DNA from: Larimichthys crocea
Taxonomy: Eukaryota > Chordata > Actinopteri > Sciaenidae
Assembly (NCBI RefSeq): GCF_000972845.2
Contig: NC_040018.1
Coordinates: 7,230,761-7,294,760, forward strand
DNA length: 64,000 nt
Direction of reading: 5' to 3'
How positions within the stretch are numbered: position 1 is the first letter of the stretch; each line of letters opens with the position of its first letter. The notes under the pieces are model-generated. The model searched no databases. It was not told the DNA's origin and saw nothing but the letters and a program-made list of their open reading frames with translations. Position numbers and translations under genes: made by a program. Of this stretch, positions 12,600-23,199 are shown piece by piece.

Positions 12600-15500
12600 T
12601 AGAGCTGATGGTTTGTTATTAACCACCAACCTAACTCTTGGAATATAGCACCCCTTCTTTTTAAAAACAGTGTGTTATTTTTAACACGTTCTATTGAGAT
12701 ATTATTTATTATATTTTAATAAGAATGTATAGATAAGATAACATGACTGTACTTACAGTATAAACACTCTTCTAGCGTCTTCAACCACTCAAAGAGTGCT
12801 TTAAACACCATATCTCATTCACCCATTCACACACTATTCACACTGATGGCATTGGCTGCCAGCAAGGTGCCACAACTGCTCATCAGTTTTATAAATAACC
12901 AGTCACCACGATGGCACAGCCTTCAGGAGCAATTTTGGGGTTCAGTATCTGTTCCGCCAAGGACACTTGCACATCAGACTGGAGGAGAGCCATGAGATCA
13001 AACCACTAATTATTAATTATTATTATTATTATTATTATTACATTAACACCATCCATAACCGCTTTGCCTCCATTAGGGTCACTGGCTCCCAGCGTGACTT
13101 TGGGTGAGAGGCGGGGTACACCCTGCACAAGTCACCAGCTCATCACACAAGAGACAAACAACCATTGCACACTTACAGACAGTATTTAGAGAGTCACAAA
13201 TGAAACCTGTAAGGTTCTGTCTTTGGCCTGTGGGGGAATCTGACACGGGTAGAACATAACCCTGCAACCACCCATGCTGCCCTGTTTCATTGTTATTATT
13301 CATTTCGTCTCAATAAAAAATACTTCATATCATGATGATGATCGATCCACAGACATTCAGGTGATCAGGTCACCAATCCTGCAATGCAATCCCCAATTAA
13401 ACAAAGCTTTACTTATAAGCATGTGTCTGATGGCTTAAAGCGAGTAAACAAAAGCAGGAAAAATCTTCCCTCTTGAGTTACATATGACTGAGTCCTCATC
13501 TCTGTGCTGCGCTTCTGAACAATAAACTGTCCGTGTAGTGAAGAAGTGATATAAGGGGGAAGGGAAAGTAATGTCAACACCTGGAGCAAAGGGCTCTAAC
13601 TCTTACTTCATCACAAGCACTGCAACGGCATCATGTTGGGTCACAGGGCAGTTAGCAGAACTTGTAATATAAAGAGGCCTGTCTGGAACTGAAACTGTTT
13701 CGAAGAGACAACTACCCTCAACTTCACAGACACTGAAGAATCTGCTGCGGCTGAACTGCAGGAGCATCAGTCAACAGAACTGTAAAACTGTCAACTGCTT
13801 TTTCAGGTGACACGTTATTGTGTCTCCCTCCTCGCTGTCAAGTGTTTCCACAGCAAACACATCAGTTAAAATGTGCCTAATTGGCCTGTTGTAAAGGATG
13901 AAACCTTGATAGTGACAGACCTGAGCTCGTGCACAGCAGTGGTGCGCACTTTCAGCACCACCCACCAAGAGTTAACTCGCATTTTTTCACCCACACTCTC
14001 CTCTGATTGTTTGGCTAATTGATTGGCTGTCAGGGTGAGATGGAGACCGGTGCCATATCCAACATATCAAGGTAACGCACTGGTGCACACCCAAAAGCTC
14101 CCCAATCAGCTTTCTCAGGAACAGTGCGAGCAGAGAGGCGTGTGTTTCATCACCTCATCCTGATAGTAACTGTACAGCTCCCCTGAGTCTCACAGTTGAC
14201 CCCGTTCAAACACCATCTATAGTGAAACTCTACTGGTTCCACATGCAGTGAGGGGGGGCTGCGCCTCGAGACCCTCAGGAAGGCAAGGAACTCCACAACA
14301 ACCCGCTCAGCCGGAAATCAGTGGTTCACAGGGAGGAAGGAGGTTAGAGTGGGCAATGCGTCCTCACGGCAAACTACAAAGCCCCCACCAACGTCCAATC
14401 GAGCCATCCAGCGTGTTAGACCGGGGAGGTTTAGAATGAAGACAAGGAAAGCACCCACCCCCGGGTATTCATACGGACACGGTCACGATAAGGGGCAAAG
14501 GCTAAAGGACAAACTGTAATGATGGCAGTCAAGGGAGGGATTGTGTGGTGTGTGAGAGAATGGTTGCCCATGGGTGTCAAGCCTGGCTAAAAAGGACACA
14601 CCGAAGGCACAATACGGTCTAGCAGGGACAAGTCAAACAAGAAAACTCAATGACATGTGAAGGCCGCCATTGACACTAACAGAACGTCTGTTAGGTCCTG
14701 GTATGGGGTCAACAGCACTAAGCGAATAGGGCTACCTACTCAGACAAGGAGTGATATCAGTCCTTTTCATTGAAACCTGTAAAACACAACACAAACGCCA
14801 GTGGTGTACGACAACAACACCCACTACAACCTGCATTTGTATTAGTTAGAGGCCATTTTGCTGAGTTTGGATGGGTGTTCTCCGCCTAAAGGAAGCTTCT
14901 AACGTAATTACCCGAATATTCTTTTAATCTTATTCGATTTTTCCTCAGATGAACGGTTTAATGGGAATGAATGGGTGTTTATAACAGCCAGCACACTGCT
15001 TTGCTAATTGCTTGTTTGTGGCAACCAGCAGCTCCCTGCAGATCAGGGTTAATCAAATGGTGAGGGTGCAACAAGACTAATGAGGCCATCTTCGCATCGC
15101 CTGACTCGTTAGGTCAGGGGCCAACTGGCCCGCATCCCTATTAATATCTGGCCCGCTAGAGACGTTTCATTATTTAAAAAAGATATTATTTTTAACATAT
15201 CTTTAATAACTCAATATAAACCTCATGTTTCCCTGTCAAAATACACAATTCCACAATTTATTCACACGCTTGAATTGAAATTAAGCTGTAAGTAACGTGA
15301 CAGCAGCCAGAACATCCTCGCAGCCTCTTTTACTTGACGCACAGGTTGGAACACTAATTGGCACGTGCGTCCGTGCGCTGTAACCTGTGGAAAATAAAAG
15401 TGTCCTGTGTCCCTCTTGCAACGGACAACGTGAACAAATGTGTTTCATTAAATGAAAAAAACAAAACAAACAAGGTCGGCTCAAATATCAAATAGCCTAA

Positions 15501-15660
15501 TAAAAAAATGTGAATGCACATCAGCGGCAGATCTGCGCTGCTGTATACATAAGTTACGGCAGGTTGCCTGTTTCATGACAGACGCAGTGTGCAGCAAATT
15601 AATCTTTTAAATTAAATTAAATGCATTTCTAAAGTTAAATAAAGTTTATTTTTAATATAA
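11225..15660 (+). repeat. large duplicated block A, second copy (error-like)
   Basis: Collinear with 5261-9162, then with 9173-9555. Differences are dominated by one- or two-base insertions and deletions scattered evenly, including outside homopolymers, plus shortened microsatellites. One stretch (about 14240-14900) is much worse, with many substitutions toward G/C. This pattern fits an uncorrected or low-coverage consensus better than an old paralogue. Confidence 0.85.
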
Positions 15661-16285
15661 TAGAACCCGGGACAGAAGACAGCAGTTCTCAAACACTTAA
15701 TACTGAAGGCAGCATGGTTTGCTTCAGTATAATACACAAAGTGCCACAAGCAATTCAAACCGTGTGAAAACTAAGGAAAGCAAATACACACCACAATAAA
15801 GTGACTTGTGTCCTGCATCCTCCCTGCTTTGTTGTTTAACAGCACGTCAGTGACTAGGTAGCTGTCACCAGTGGTTAAATTGGCTTTTATAAGGAGCGGG
15901 AGCCCTTCTTGACAGTGGTCAATATCTCTCAAAACATTTGTATTTACCTCGCACAATCGGTTTAATACATATTTTATCAATTTATAACCTACTTATTTAT
16001 ATCTCACATCAATTCACATATTGGTAACTTATTTAGCCTACATTTCACCATCAATCTACAATGCAATTTGTAAAATGTATTCACAATATACACCATCAAT
16101 TCACATATTAACAATATTTATTCACATCCCATCAATTTACACTATTATTTGCATTACTTAATTACATCTCATACCATAAATCTACATCAAATCAATTGTA
16201 TTCTAAACTTTTTTTTACATGTCACAACATCATACCAAATATCAGCAGTCGCCAGTCATTACAATTAATTCACAACTTTTCAAAT
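15661..16285. other. unique AT-rich segment between duplicated copies
   Basis: Begins at AGAACCCGGGACAGAAGAC, where similarity to block B stops. From about 15980 to 16215 the sequence is a loose array of CAATTCACATAT-like words. The 69-codon minus-strand frame at 15771-15980 has no recognised domain. No gene called. Confidence 0.5.
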
Positions 16286-17508
16286 ATAACAAGCCATGCC
16301 CACTGCTTGCTATTTATTTGGTGTTGCCACCTCAGATTTTTTTTTTCCTTTTTTTTTTTGCAGATCAGGGTTTATAAAACTGGATGGCTGGTGCCAACAA
16401 GCTAAAAATGAGAGCATCTTCCATTCTTGACTCTTAGGTCAGGGGTCCAAAAACTGGCCCGCCATCACTATATCTGGCCTGCTATGATGACGTTTATTTA
16501 TTTTAACATATATTATATTTTTATAAATATATCTTTTAAACTCATGTTTTCTCGTCAAAATACAACAATTCCACGATTTCACAAACATTTATTGAAAAAG
16601 TAGCTGATAAGTAACGTTGACGAGCCAGAACATCCTCGCACGCCTTTTTACTTGCCGGCACAGGTTGGAACACTTAATTGGCACGTGCGTCCGTGCGCTG
16701 TAACCTGTGGAAAATAAAAGTGTCCTGTGTCCCTCTTGAACGGACAACGGAACAATGTGTTTCATTAAATGAAAAAAAACAAAACAACAAGGTCGGCTCA
16801 CATATCAATATAGCCAATAAAAACAAATGTGAATGCACTCAGCTCGGCAGATCTGCGCTGCTGTTATACATAATTACGGCAGGTTGCCGTTTATGCAGGC
16901 AGACGCAGTGTGCCGTAATAACAGACACATAGACAGCACATATTAATCTTTAAATTAAATTAATGCATTTCTAAAGTAATAAATAAAGTTTATTTTTAAT
17001 ATAATCTCCGGTTGCGTGCGTCATGACAGTTTGATATTGATTCTACTTACACAATGAGACGTTCACCTCCACAACGCACATCAAATGATTGAATGATCGA
17101 ATTCTCCCTGCTTCTATACTGCTAAATAAAGTGTTTTTAAGTCTTTTTTTTAGCTTTGAATTTCCCCATTCAAAGTATATCAATATGCATGTTGGATTAT
17201 TTGTGTCATAGCACCATGCGTCGCAGGAGAAAAGTAAACGCTAAACTGAACAGTACATGAAGTCATTGTGTGCTGTTAAGAGTCTGACAGCTGTTGGAAT
17301 GAAGGACCTGTGGTGTGCTCTTCTTACATGGTGGATGGTGCAGACTGTGCTGCCGGAAAATAACAAATATCCAGTGTGTTTGGATCACTGAAGATAAATC
17401 AGAGATTGATTATAGAATAACTTAAGTGAAAGCCCGAACATTCAAAACAACTAATGCTGACTACCAAAGTAGTCCCTGTTTCCTGTACCACCTATTTGAA
17501 CATCCTAA
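16286..17508 (+). repeat. blocks C and B, third copy
   Basis: Collinear with 8953-10066: segment C up to about 16500, then block B. It carries the ~70 bp missing from the first copy and has many small indels. It runs directly into the target site of the hAT-like insertion at 17517. Confidence 0.75.
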
Positions 17509-17516
17509 TACGGGCA

Positions 17517-18290
17517 CAGAGATGTTATAGTAACGATGAAGATGAAACCACTTAAGTTTACTGTACTTTAAGTACTAAACATGCATGATCTGCTACTTTG
17601 TTGGAGTCTGTATTTTTTCCCCAACTTCTACTTTTTACTGCAAACATATTTTTTATGAATTTAAATACTTTTACTCCGATACATTTTTCATTGCCTGACA
17701 TCGTTACTCGTTTACATATTTCAGCGTCCAGCCAGCACGTGATGAAATGACGAGGCGATATTGAACAAACCTGCACTATTGCCTGAACGTTTGGTTACAG
17801 GCTCAGTGCCTGTCGGCCGAGAACCACGCCAAAAAATAACCAACAGAACAGTCCCTGTCTCACACATCAACCTCGCTCGTGCGCGTACGTCATACACTGC
17901 GCCACCCAGGTGCGCGCTCTGCCACCCTGCCTGCCCGCCGCCTCCCTCTGCGCATGCAGCAGCAGACGCATCACAGACGGGGAATACACAGAAACGACCA
18001 TGAACATTGGAACACGTGGAAACTTAGAAGTGCGGCTTCAGGATAGAAACATTGGATATATTAGAACAACAGTACTTGTTACTTTTACTTTCAGTACGGA
18101 GTAGCATTTTTTGTACACTTAGCTACTTGCCGCAAATACTTAAGTTACAAAACATTTTGATACTTTAGTACTTTTACTTAAGTATTGGTGTTTACATGAA
18201 CACTTCAACTTCTACTCAAAGTCCGTTTTTTGATATAGCACTTGTACTTTCTACTCCAACTCCGTTACTCCAGTACTTTATACATCTCTG
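17517..18290. mobile_element. non-autonomous hAT-like element (774 bp), polymorphic between copies
   Basis: Ends are inverted repeats: CAGAGATGTTATAGTAAC on the left and the complement of GTACTTTATACATCTCTG on the right. It is flanked by imperfect 8-bp duplications, TACGGGCA (17509-17516) and TATAGGCA (18291-18298). The matching site in the first copy (10061-10069, TACGGAATA) is empty. The interior has repeated ACTTAAGTA/TTTTACTT words and no transposase. The 8-bp duplication and CAG...CTG ends are hAT hallmarks. Confidence 0.8.
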
Positions 18291-18298
18291 TATAGGCA

Positions 18299-18618
18299 TA
18301 TGTTACCTTTACAAGCATTGCACTCCTCCAATGAACAAACCTGGACTCTGCCACCCGTTTCTTCAACATCCAACCAGTTCCTACCAGATCAGAGGCGTGG
18401 TTCCCTTTTTTTGTAAGTCATTGGATAAAAAGTGTCAGTAAATGACTAAATGTAAATATATGTAATGAATAACATTAAATAAAAACTTTTATTAAAGACA
18501 ACAGTGGACAAACAGAGGACAGTAGTGAGTAGTGTGTGTGTGATCAAGCTGCACATATATCTGTGTTCTAGAAAATTCCCCAACTGCTTCCTGGAACTCT
18601 AATTTGAATATTGAAATA
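18299..18618 (+). repeat. continuation of duplicated block with L2-type tail, second copy
   Basis: Collinear with about 10067-10356 of the first copy, including the TTTGTAAGTC...GGATAAAAAGTGTCAG L2-like tail. Carries a few words absent from the first copy (around 18325-18350). Confidence 0.65.
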
Positions 18619-18778
18619 AAATGATTTTACAGGGAATCTTTCTCTTCCTGTTCCATCACTTCTGCCTGAACTTGTTGTTCATCAATTAATTCCACTGGCA
18701 ACATCTTCCGTAAATTTAACATCAATTCCACTGTTATGCCGAGACACCCAGTCTACCTATCCGGAAAACCATCCTGTC

Positions 18779-18816
<38 letters not shown>

Positions 18817-19271
18817 ACCTCACTGCTTATCCGAAATCAAATCCTGGTTCACCTCCAACTTCTTAAAACTTAACAGTGACAAAACAGAAGTCCTCCTTAT
18901 AGGCACCAAATCCACCCTATCCAAAGCTAGCAATATCTCTTTTTCAATTGGGATCCTCAGTCTCCCCCTCTCCCCAGTCAAGAGCTGGGTGTCTCCTAGA
19001 CAGTCTCTATCATTCCCTCCCACATTCACAACATCACTAGGTCCGCCTACTTTCACCTACGCAACATTAATCGTCTTCGCCCCTCCTCTCCCTCCCACAC
19101 CTCTTCCATCCTTGTACACAGCCTTGTCACCTCCCCGTCTTGACTACTGTAATTCCCTCCTCTTTGGTCTCCCCCACAAATCCCTTTCACAGCTGCAACT
19201 GCAACCCAATATTGACTCTTTTACCCCTCTTCAAATCTGACTAAAAAACTAATTTGTTTCAGTTAGCCTAT
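18619..19271 (+). pseudogene. degenerate LINE reverse-transcriptase fragment, copy 2
   Basis: Collinear with 10357-11060. Conceptual pieces include KLNSDKTEVLLIGTKST-like sequence (about 18860-18920), a VVLD-like region and [20 protein letters not shown] (about 19130-19195), which is typical of the region after the catalytic core in L2/CR1-like RTs. Frames are broken at the poly-C tract and by several indels. The element's 3' part continues after the retropseudogene, at 19605-19767. Confidence 0.75.
18780..18814. repeat. poly-C tract (35 bp)
   Basis: Uninterrupted C homopolymer inside the LINE fragment, at the place where the first copy has about 16 C (10527-10542). Likely real but inexactly called. 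Confidence 0.9.
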
Positions 19272-19285
19272 GCACTTTGACTTTT

Positions 19286-19590
19286 TTTTTTATATTCACC
19301 ATTTTTATTGAATTTTTCATTTTGTTACAAACATTAAACATATCGAACACAGGCAACAATGAAAGGCAAAGGCGTCCAGCATTAGGACTTGGAGTGGGTA
19401 TTCAGCAGGTACAGTGCATTCTTACCGGTTCATATTCATTCTTCAGTTTCCGCATACAAAGTTTCTAAAACTCTCCCATTGTTATAAGCAGCTTCATTTC
19501 CACCATTTAGTCTCATTAACATGTTTTCATATGCAGCCATTTCCATCATTTGACTTTCCATATTCCATAGTCGGGGTTTGGGGTTCCCTC
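19286..19590 (-). pseudogene. processed retropseudogene: mRNA 3' end with poly(A)
   Basis: Read on the minus strand, the insert starts at 19590 and has an open frame of about 50 codons (NPKPRLWNMESQMM..., ending LYAETEE) to a TGA at about 19438. A 3' UTR follows, then AATAAA (plus-strand TTTATT at 19304-19309) about 12 bases before an A-run. It is flanked by a perfect 14-bp repeat, GCACTTTGACTTTT, at 19272-19285 and 19591-19604. These are the marks of LINE-mediated retroposition of a cellular or transposon mRNA, 5'-truncated. The parent gene is not recognised. Confidence 0.8.
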
Positions 19591-19604
19591 GCACTTTGAC
19601 TTTT

Positions 19605-19739
19605 AATCATTTCTTTGTTTTATATTTTACAGCCTGTGCTTTTTATTGTGTATTGCCTTTTTAATCTTTGTATTTCTATTGCTTTTTATCTTTGTATAGT
19701 GTCCTTGGGTGTTTTGAAAGGCGCTTTGAAATAAAATGC

Positions 19740-19767
<28 letters not shown>
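19605..19767 (+). mobile_element. LINE 3' UTR with (ATT)n tail
   Basis: Contains GTCCTTGGGTGTTTTGAAAG and GCGCTTTGAAATAAAATGCA followed by (ATT)n at 19739-19767. This is the 3' end of the LINE whose coding fragment lies at 18619-19271; the retropseudogene sits inside it. The short tandem tail is typical of CR1/L2-like LINEs. Confidence 0.75.
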
Positions 19768-19770
<3 letters not shown>

Positions 19771-19859
19771 ATTTTTGTAATTTCAGGACAGAAAACATTT
19801 AGAAGATGGTGTGATCTGAGGTGCAGAGGTGTGTGTGTGTGTGTGTGCTCACAGTCCTT

Positions 19860-20320
19860 GTATAACTAAACACACCAGGTGGACCGCGTTGTGCGGCTCT
19901 TCGGAGTATTACGGTAGTAGGCGGGTCCTGCGGGAGCGTGGATGGCCGGCTGGGCGTGTTTTGTCTTTGTGTATGTGTTGTCCTGTCGGGCTCCTGTCCG
20001 CCCCAGTACAGCACGGCACGGCACGGCACTGCTCAGCGTCACAGACACGTACCGAGAGAGAGGGAGGGAGGGACGGTGAGCCGCATCAGCGCTGCCGCTG
20101 CGCACAAAACAAACCATCACACACACACACACAAATACAAACACACCCCGGTCCGGTTGGATTTACTGTGGCGTCTGCTGCAGCTGCACGGAGGTGGGCT
20201 GGAGCCGCTGCAACACGGAGGTCAGGAGCGAGAGGATAGTCCGCGGAGGCAGGGACCGACCACCGGGACCCCGCCCGGCTGCAGCGCTGGAGCTCACCGA
20301 CGGCCGCAGCTGAGGTCCAG
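19860..20320 (+). promoter_or_regulatory. CpG-rich promoter and probable non-coding first exon
   Basis: This is the only strongly CpG-rich stretch in the window. It has many CG dinucleotides, GGGACCCCGCCCGG-like words, a CACGG repeat and a GA-rich stretch. It ends GAGGTCCAG followed by GTAACTGAG, a good splice-donor match with the intron starting at 20321. The 136- and 128-codon frames crossing it are low-complexity and unlike any family I know, so I read it as 5' UTR and promoter. It may be the first exon of the dok gene whose start codon lies 36 kb downstream, in the same orientation. The exact transcription start is not visible. Confidence 0.55.
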
Positions 20321-20699
20321 GTAACTGAGCCGAGCCTTTACTGCTGTTGCTGTGATGTCGTCAAAGTTTGGTGTCATCCTCCCGGTCTCTGATGGATGCA
20401 CTACGTCACAGCCCATAAGTTTCCATGTTCATTTGTTTTATTCAGAAAACTCTGAGCAGTGTTTCCTCTGCTCCATGTAATGTCACATTAAAAAGACACA
20501 AGTCAGTAAAATATGAAAGAAGTTGATGACAGAAAATGAACAGCAAACATTTGATGAGTTTGTCAGATGTTCACCATGTCTTCAGGAATATCATCATGCT
20601 TTGAAGAAACATTATTTATATATCAACATGGAAAACTGTAATCATTTTTTTTTTCAGTAATCGCATTGATCAAACGAATGATTCAGAGAATTATTTGAA

Positions 20700-20702
20700 G
20701 AT

Positions 20703-20760
<58 letters not shown>

Positions 20761-21038
20761 TACTTTATTTATCCCAAGCTGGGAAATTATAGTGCAGCAG
20801 CAGCATTACACAAAGTGACAAGTGACAACAAAAAATAAAAATATACTATAAAGCAAACTATACATAATAAAATATCAAAAAAGCAATAGTAAATACGATA
20901 AAATAAAATATATTGTACAGAGGTATATACAGCAAGTTGGCAGTGTTGATATGTACAAAGTACGGAAATAATAATGAAATAATGAAAATAATTAATCAAA
21001 GTAGAGACAGGCGATGGTTTCTGTACTGGACTAACAAT

Positions 21039-21040
<2 letters not shown>
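20700..21040 (-). mobile_element. LINE 3' end with (TATC)n tail (Rex1-type)
   Basis: On the minus strand the element ends AATTTCCCAGCTTGGGATAA followed by ATAAAGTA and a (TATC)n tail (GATA units at 20704-20761 on the plus strand). The GGGATNAATAAAGTATCTATC ending is characteristic of a widespread teleost LINE of Rex1/CR1 type. Only AT-rich 3' UTR is present upstream; no RT sequence remains. Confidence 0.7.

Positions 21041-21069
<29 letters not shown>
21041..21069. repeat. (CA)n microsatellite
   Basis: About 14 CA units next to the LINE 3' UTR. Confidence 0.9.
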
Positions 21070-21071
<2 letters not shown>

Positions 21072-21770
21072 TAGGGATGCAGTCAGTGTCTCTCATGTGA
21101 GCAGTATGTAAAGTCTGTCCGTAACCATTTGCAGTTTCATTCAAACATCAGAACTGTGAGTGTTCCTCTGATATTGTCAGGTTTCAACGTAGCGGCCCCC
21201 TCAGGGCTGTCAGTCCTCCCTCAGGTAATTCCTTCATAGCAGCTCGACTCTGCTTGTTTGGTTATCACTGACACACGGTCATCGTTTGGTTTGTCTTGTC
21301 GTCCTTGCATTAACACATTGACTTTAGGAGTTTGTTACACGGAACCATCTGGGGAGGTGATTAAAAAGGTGATTGGATGAACCATCTATTACTGTCTGTC
21401 AACAAATTAGATCAATGAACCACGTGACAAACATTCCAGAGAACTCTTCAGCATCGTCCTCTGCCCTCCGCTCTCCTCAAAGGTCGACGCTTTTCTACCG
21501 GTCTCAGCACATGGTTTTCCAACATGAGCCGGGTTCTGCTCGAGGCTGTCATTGTTACCAAGTGCTTGTTCATGGTGGGGATTGTTAAGGAGTACAGCTT
21601 AGACCTTGCTCTATATGGAACGTGTCACGAGATGACAGTTATTTGGCGCTCTATAAATAAAATTGGACAGTCGTCCTCGCCGCTTCACACTGAGGGTTAA
21701 ACGCGGTCCGTAGGTGCCTGATGAGATGCTGATTAATCTGAACTACTGTGGTACAGACACAGTGAGTTTA
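21070..21770. other. intronic or intergenic, nothing recognised
   Basis: No coding sequence, splice-flanked exon or repeat family recognised. If the 20320 donor belongs to dok, this is its first intron. Confidence 0.5.
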
Positions 21771-21774
21771 CTTG

Positions 21775-22170
21775 TTCGTTCGTTCGTTTTCTTCCGCTTA
21801 TCCGGCAGCAGCTTCAGCAGGGAGACCCAGACTTCCCTCTCCCCGGCCACTTCTTCTAGCTCTCCCAGGGGGACCCCAAGGCGTTCCCAGGCCAGCCGAG
21901 AGACATAGTCCCTCCAGCGTGTCCTGGGTCTTCCCCGGGGGGCCGCCTCCCGGAGGGACGTGTCCGGAACATCTCACCAGGGAGACGTCCAGTAGCCATC
22001 CTCACGAGATGCCCGAGCCACCTCAACTGGTTCCTTTCGATGCGGACGAGCAGCGGTTCTACTCTGAGCTCCTTGCGGATGGCCGAGCTTCTCACCCTAT
22101 CTCTAAGGGAGAGCCCAGCCACCCTGCGAAGGAAGCTCATTTCGGCCGCTTGTATTCGCGAGTTTAGTGA
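21775..22170 (-). mobile_element. RTE/Rex3-like LINE, 3' coding end, broken
   Basis: The minus-strand frame (94 codons) contains MSFLRRVAGLSLRDRVRSS, then IERNQLRWLGHLVRMATGRL and a GRRPPG-like segment. This is a conserved C-terminal stretch of a common teleost non-LTR retrotransposon. The frame then shifts (the region that should read RPRTRWRDYVS is out of frame). The sequence ends GGATAAGCGGAAGAAAACGA with an (AACG)n tail at 21775-21790. The clade (RTE/Rex3-like) is assigned from memory and is less certain than the LINE call. Confidence 0.75.
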
Positions 22171-22174
22171 GTTT

Positions 22175-23000
22175 ACTAAGGCTCTTATTTGGTGTTTTCT
22201 TTATATTCCTATAGTCTCATTCCCGTCCGAAAAAGTACCACAGAGTAATGTTTTCACAAGGGACTTCCACCTGGCTGATAATGGAGCCCCTGTTTTAGTG
22301 CTGTTAATGAACCGCTGGTCTCTGTTATCTCAGCAGTCATAAAGTGATCCTGGTAATAAGTGAGTGTGATAATGTTGTGGAGGAGAGGAGGGCTGGGGTG
22401 AGGACAGGGAGGGTATCCAGGGTGAAGGATGAGTCGTGCACACTGTTACTATTAGAACAAGACACATGAGGACAGTGCATGCCAGCCTGATTATCTATGG
22501 TGAGGATATTAGAACCAGTGTACCAGTGTATCATGAATGATGTACATGCATCCTCTTACATTATTTGTACTCTGTTGTGCGTTTGTGTATGTGTATGTGT
22601 GTGTGTGTGTTTGGCTCAGTCTCCGGGTGAATGAAGCAAGAGGGGAATACAGTGGGAGATGGAGGTAGGGAGGGAGAATGAGAAAAGGGTGGGTGGAGGT
22701 GGAGGAGGGAGACTTGTCTCCAGTGTTTTTCCTGCTCTAATTTGCTTTGACAGCTGCTCCATTGGCTCAAGCTCTGAACCAGCCTTTACGTTGCATAGCA
22801 GGGAGAGAGACACTAAGTATTCCTCCTGTCTGACTTCAGTGGTGACTCCACAGTTTAACTCATTTGTTTCAATACAGACTTTTTATCATAGTCTCTTCTC
22901 TCACTCCTAACCCAACACCTCTGCCTCTGTTATTAACCAAGGACACACATAAATAGTCTTCTGTGATTAGGACAGCTAGGGTTAATTATATTAAGTTTAT
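22175..23000. other. intergenic or intronic, nothing recognised
   Basis: No gene seen. Contains a purine-rich GGGAGAATGAG...GGAGGTGGAGG stretch at about 22655-22715 and a short GT tract near 22590. Confidence 0.5.
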
Positions 23001-23005
23001 ATCAT

Positions 23006-23195
23006 GTCGTTTAGCTCAGTTGGTAGAGCAGCCGCCCCATGTATGAATGATCAGTCCTTGCTGCAGGGTTTGAATCCGACCTGTGGCTCTTTCCTGCATG
23101 TCATTCCCCATCTCTCTCTCTCCCAACATTCCTGTCACTCTTCAGCTGTCTCTATCGAAAATAAAACTTGAAAAACAAAAAAAACAACAACCAAA
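23006..23195 (+). mobile_element. tRNA-derived SINE
   Basis: The head has tRNA promoter boxes: TAGCTCAGTTGGTAGAGC (box A) and GGTTTGAATCC (box B) about 55 bp later. The body (TTTCCTGCATGTCATTCCCC, CTGTCACTCTTCAGCTGTC) and A-rich tail are shared with 60821-60960 and 61437-61560. An insertion in the anticodon arm and the body show it is a SINE, not a tRNA gene. Confidence 0.8.
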
Positions 23196-23199
23196 AAAC

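Noticed and set aside
19829..20324. 136- and 128-codon plus-strand frames in the CpG block
   Set aside because: Overlapping frames of biased composition (Arg/Gly/Cys, His-Thr) with no known domain; more likely promoter and 5' UTR.
21772..22167. 131-codon plus-strand frame
   Set aside because: Antisense to the RTE-like LINE C-terminus, whose minus-strand translation is the recognisable one.
23006..23080. tRNA gene
   Set aside because: Boxes A and B are present, but the arm between them does not fold as a tRNA and the body plus A-rich tail match other SINE copies.
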